NCBI GenBank assembly: GCA_946183095.1
Contig: CAMHBE010000014.1
Location: forward strand, 1-15,241
Length of the DNA stretch: 15,241 bases
Source: an uncultured Clostridia bacterium
GTDB taxonomy: Bacteria > Bacillota > Clostridia > Oscillospirales > Ruminococcaceae
Reading direction: 5' to 3'
Shown here piece by piece: positions 12,553-15,241 of this stretch. The notes beneath the pieces were generated by a model. That model saw only the letters and a program-made list of their open reading frames with translations. It was not told where the DNA came from and did no database searches. The position numbers were made by a program, and so were the translations under genes. The stretch's first letter is position 1. Each line of letters opens with the position of its first letter.

Positions 12553-13995
12553 TTATGTTATAACGATCGCGCTTCCGTTCGAGCGGACAGTAGCGTGCGG
12601 ACGGTCTGAGTTGAGTATCTGCGTGAACCCGCAGACTTTCAGGATCGCGCCGCCGTATATCATAGTCTTTGCGAAAAGCTGCGCCTTGTTGGAGTTTGCG
12701 ATTATCTCCTGTGCATTCCTGATCTGCTCGATAAGAGGAGCCTTTTCCGCAGACTTCTGGGTGCGGATTCGTATCGCCGCTTCGAGGAAGCTCTTCTCTT
12801 CGAGCGTCGCTGTACCGGCTTTCTCTTTTTCGCGTATCATGTTCACTTCATCGTTTATTCTTGCGATCTCGGAATCCAGCTTTTTCACCTTTTCTGCGAG
12901 GTGCTTTTCTTCGAGCGAAAACTCGGTATGGTCGCCGAGCGTTATATGCGTCTCGGTATGTTCACGGGCACCAACTGTAAGGCAGTTTATGCTGCCTGCG
13001 CAGTACACCTCTCCGCCCGTTATCCTTCCGAGATCCGTGGTGCATTCTATCCATGTCACACACTTCACAATACTGTTGAGTATCGCGGACGCTTTGAGCC
13101 CTCCGCCGCTTACTACCGTGCAATCGTTGAACTCTTCGCCGTAAACATCGCCGCATCTTGCGGATATCGCGGATTCGAGCGCTCTGCCCTGAATGGTGAT
13201 ATCCTGTTCGGCTTCTATAACGGAGTTTGTAACGATACCGTTTACGACAACGCTTCTTCCGGCGCGTATCACGGCTTTTCCGGTAACATTTCCGTTCACG
13301 ATGATAGATCCGCCGTAGCCCACGATGCCTGATGTCTGGTCTATATTTCCGTGAATGATCATTTCATCCACTATACAATATTTCCCGTTTCGTATCGCGA
13401 GAGTTCCCTGACATTTTGCATACACGCGGCTGCCCTTTTTGTAGAGCCCGTCGCCGAGCACCATCTCGACGCTTTTTCCTGCCGCGGCGGGCATCATCCT
13501 TCCGCGGACATCCTTTCCGTCACGTCCCGCGTGAGGTGCAACGATATGACAGATCTCCGTATCGGGGGCAATGTTCGGCACATCTTTTTCTTCGGAAACA
13601 TCGAACTTTAGCTCCAGCCTGCCGTCAGTACCGTTTACCGGCGGCATACCGGACGCGATAAGGACATCGGTGTTGACCGTCTGATCTTCCGCCATTTTTC
13701 TTATGGCATCCTCATCTATCCCGTAAAACACACCGTTCGCGGATGCGACACGAAGAATATCGTCAGCTTTGAAAGGCTTATGGCTTGCACCGTTCGACAT
13801 AACATTGGCATAAGCGGACATGGAATCCTCGGAGATAGTTACCATTATAACGGTGACTGCCTCGGTGAGTTCCGCGATCTTGTTCTGCTTTGCCCCGACG
13901 AACGGATTTTTGAAGGTGCCGGCAAGCTCCGGGTGGATTATTTCCTCTATAATGCTGTCAAACAGGGCGTCGAGCTTCAAAAGATCTTCTTCCAT
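12553..13995 (-). CDS. FapA/DUF342-family protein (flagellar assembly protein A-like)
   Basis: The 480-residue product belongs to the DUF342/FapA family, whose members occur near polar or peritrichous flagellar genes and whose biochemical role is not settled. A mixed N-terminal domain (about 1-190) is followed by a right-handed beta-helix-like region (about 200-345) built of short repeats such as GYGGSIIVNGNVTGKAVIRAG. Then come a coiled coil (about 355-425) and a C-terminal region ending in VRSNGSAIVIT. GGAGG lies 6-7 bases before the ATG, and cheD ends 17 bases upstream, so it is cotranscribed with chemotaxis genes. A terminator follows. The N-terminal 60 residues are less family-like and may be lineage specific. 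Confidence 0.85.
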   Translation of the reverse strand: MEEDLLKLDALFDSIIEEIIHPELAGTFKNPFVGAKQNKIAELTEAVTVIMVTISEDSMSAYANVMSNGASHKPFKADDILRVASANGVFYGIDEDAIRKMAEDQTVNTDVLIASGMPPVNGTDGRLELKFDVSEEKDVPNIAPDTEICHIVAPHAGRDGKDVRGRMMPAAAGKSVEMVLGDGLYKKGSRVYAKCQGTLAIRNGKYCIVDEMIIHGNIDQTSGIVGYGGSIIVNGNVTGKAVIRAGRSVVVNGIVTNSVIEAEQDITIQGRALESAISARCGDVYGEEFNDCTVVSGGGLKASAILNSIVKCVTWIECTTDLGRITGGEVYCAGSINCLTVGAREHTETHITLGDHTEFSLEEKHLAEKVKKLDSEIARINDEVNMIREKEKAGTATLEEKSFLEAAIRIRTQKSAEKAPLIEQIRNAQEIIANSNKAQLFAKTMIYGGAILKVCGFTQILNSDRPHATVRSNGSAIVIT

Positions 13996-14012
13996 GCAGT
14001 TCCTCCGCGCGA

Positions 14013-14495
14013 TCAGATCATCTTTTTGCCCATTATGGTAGAGCTTATCTCGACGGCTCCGTTTTCAGCCCAGAACGTCATAGTCCGTCCGTAATTGAGC
14101 CCCACATCTTCCGCTATTATCGGAATACGCAGTCTTGAGAGTGCCGCTTTCACAGCTTCGATATTTCTTTGTCCTATGTTGAACTTCGAGTTCGTGGTCT
14201 GGAACATGACCGCACCGCCTGCGATCTTTGCCTTGACAGCAGCGGTATTGGCGCCCATTGCTCTCATCCTGTCGAGCATATCCGGCAGAGCGGTGTCCGC
14301 GAACTTCATACGCGTTGTACTTCCGTCGATGATCGCTGTGCTGTCAGGCAGCATTATATGTGACAATCCCGATATACCGGTAGTCCTGTCATACAGACAG
14401 GTGCCTATACAGGAACCGAGCGCATACGTTACCAGCACATCATCGCCCTTTCCGACTTTCCAGTCGGAGATCCCTACTATCAGCTTCTGACCCAT
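14013..14495 (-). CDS. cheD: Chemoreceptor glutamine deamidase CheD
   Basis: CheD deamidates glutamines of chemotaxis receptors and binds and stimulates the phosphatase CheC, part of the adaptation system of Bacillus and Thermotoga type. The 160-residue product shows the papain-like triad pattern: Thr23, Cys29 (YALGSC) and His46 (SHIMLP), with the same spacings as Thermotoga CheD (21/27/44). The family motifs AKIAGGA and NIGQRN also occur. I start it at the ATG at 14495, one base past the cheC TAA; a TTG at 14504 in frame would give an overlap and three more residues. The very tight cheC-cheD junction suggests translational coupling. Confidence 0.95.
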   Translation of the reverse strand: MGQKLIVGISDWKVGKGDDVLVTYALGSCIGTCLYDRTTGISGLSHIMLPDSTAIIDGSTTRMKFADTALPDMLDRMRAMGANTAAVKAKIAGGAVMFQTTNSKFNIGQRNIEAVKAALSRLRIPIIAEDVGLNYGRTMTFWAENGAVEISSTIMGKKMI

Positions 14496-14496
14496 T

Positions 14497-15117
14497 TTAC
14501 GCAACCCCCAGCTTTTCGAGCAGATGATCGAGCGAATCTATCGTCGGCAGAAGAAGCATCTTTGACTGGATGCTCGTATCGTCTATCTTCATATTGTTGT
14601 CTATAAACAGAAGCTTGTCTCCCATTTCTCCCATTTCGATCGCGGGAACGCTCATTATAGCGCCCAGCATATCAATGGTAAGGGAGGGCGGCTCAACGTC
14701 TATGGTAAGTCCCGCGAGCTGCGCTATAGCGTTTACATACGAGCCTGCCATGATGTTGCCCATCTCGTTTATCGCGGAAAGCTCCGCCTCGCTCAGCGAG
14801 AAGATATCCTGCGGCTCTGCGCCGAAGAATGTGCTCACTATCATGGAGATAAGGTTCTGCTCGAACAGGAACATTATCATTCCGTCGATATCGCCGTTTA
14901 TTCTGATAAGCAGACCGGCGATGACCTTTTCGGGTCCGCCTACCGCCTCTATCGCATCGTTGAAATCAAGTACCTCAACGCTCGGGACCTCGATGTCTAT
15001 GAGCTTTCCGACCATTGAAGACAGCGCTGTTGTAGCGTTTCCGGAGCCTATGTTTCCGACCTCTCTGAGAACGTCGATCTGCATATCATTCAGATCTTCA
15101 TACTTTCCAATTGCCAT
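14497..15117 (-). CDS. cheC: CheY-P phosphatase CheC
   Basis: CheC dephosphorylates CheY-P and, with CheD, adjusts receptor adaptation. The 206-residue product has two copies of the active-site signature [D/S]-x3-E-x2-N-x22-P: Asp15, Glu19, Asn22, Pro45 and Ser114, Glu118, Asn121, Pro144. Both are intact, so this should be an active two-site CheC rather than a FliY or one-site CheX. AAAGGA precedes the ATG by 11 bases. It follows the flagellar rod gene by 42 bases and runs directly into cheD, so rod synthesis and chemotactic signalling are cotranscribed. Confidence 0.95.
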   Translation of the reverse strand: MAIGKYEDLNDMQIDVLREVGNIGSGNATTALSSMVGKLIDIEVPSVEVLDFNDAIEAVGGPEKVIAGLLIRINGDIDGMIMFLFEQNLISMIVSTFFGAEPQDIFSLSEAELSAINEMGNIMAGSYVNAIAQLAGLTIDVEPPSLTIDMLGAIMSVPAIEMGEMGDKLLFIDNNMKIDDTSIQSKMLLLPTIDSLDHLLEKLGVA

Positions 15118-15159
15118 TGTTTGATTTTTCCTTTCGATTTAGTATCAGATCATTGCAGA

Positions 15160-15241
15160 TCATCTCAAATTATTTGCTATATTCATCAGCTCGTCGGAAG
15201 TCGTCACGACCTTTGAACTGAGCTGATAAGAACGCTGTACT
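15160..15241 (-). CDS. Flagellar basal-body rod protein, FlgG/FlgF type (3' end only)
   Basis: Only the last 26 codons are in the window; the gene runs off the right edge. The C-terminus reads VQRSYQLSSKVVTTSDELMN followed by IANNLR. It matches the conserved C-terminal helix of flagellar rod/hook proteins (VQRAYE.NSK..STTDQM in FlgG), which forms the coiled core of the rod. FlgG is most likely, with FlgF the alternative. It lies 42 bases before cheC in the same orientation, placing cheC-cheD-fapA in a flagellar operon. Confidence 0.85.
   Translation of the reverse strand, partial: VQRSYQLSSKVVTTSDELMNIANNLR

Overview
The window looks like a chromosomal segment from a flagellated, moderately GC-rich Clostridia member, probably Oscillospiraceae/Ruminococcaceae-like. 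Supporting this are a SCIFF peptide with its radical SAM maturase (a clostridial hallmark), CheC/CheD chemotaxis proteins, Gram-positive type -10/-35 promoters and strong AGGAGG-type ribosome binding sites. Apart from one tiny gene, all recognised genes lie on the minus strand, so the biological order runs from high to low coordinates.

Layout in transcription order (right to left). (1) 15240-12553: the end of a flagellar operon: the last 26 codons of a FlgG/FlgF-type rod protein, then cheC, cheD and a FapA/DUF342 protein, closed by a terminator. (2) 12465-11381: a separate unit, a hypothetical charged protein (DUF6033-like) behind a near-perfect sigma-28 (SigD/FliA) promoter and followed by its own terminator. 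(3) 11305-9218: recJ with its own sigma-A promoter. (4) 9189-8697: a compact locus with the full anatomy of a type I toxin-antitoxin system. It has a plus-strand 58-residue two-helix membrane peptide behind a perfect TTGACA-17-TATAAT promoter, a convergent short RNA on the minus strand from another strong promoter, a shared terminator, and a 17-base direct repeat that makes the 5' tail of the short RNA complementary to the peptide's start codon region. (5) 8652-6942: scfA (47 residues, six cysteines) and scfB, its SPASM-type thioether-forming maturase. (6) 6935-5209: a membrane-anchored HtrA-type protease, preceded by a helically phased array of TGTGA boxes. (7) 5002-4012: a 76-residue hypothetical protein and an ECF transporter S component. 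(8) 3925-1: mfd, with an inverted-repeat element around its start and a cluster of hairpins after its stop.

The par/Fst-like convergent locus between scfA and recJ is the strongest candidate for something undescribed. Its base composition is much richer in A and T than its neighbours, and recJ has no obvious terminator of its own, so recJ transcripts may feed into the antitoxin RNA. Other noteworthy regulatory signals are the sigma-28 promoter, the phased TGTGA array, a palindrome at the scfA start site, and the inverted-repeat element that supplies a second ribosome binding site to mfd. All functional calls come from reading motifs by eye; no database search was possible.
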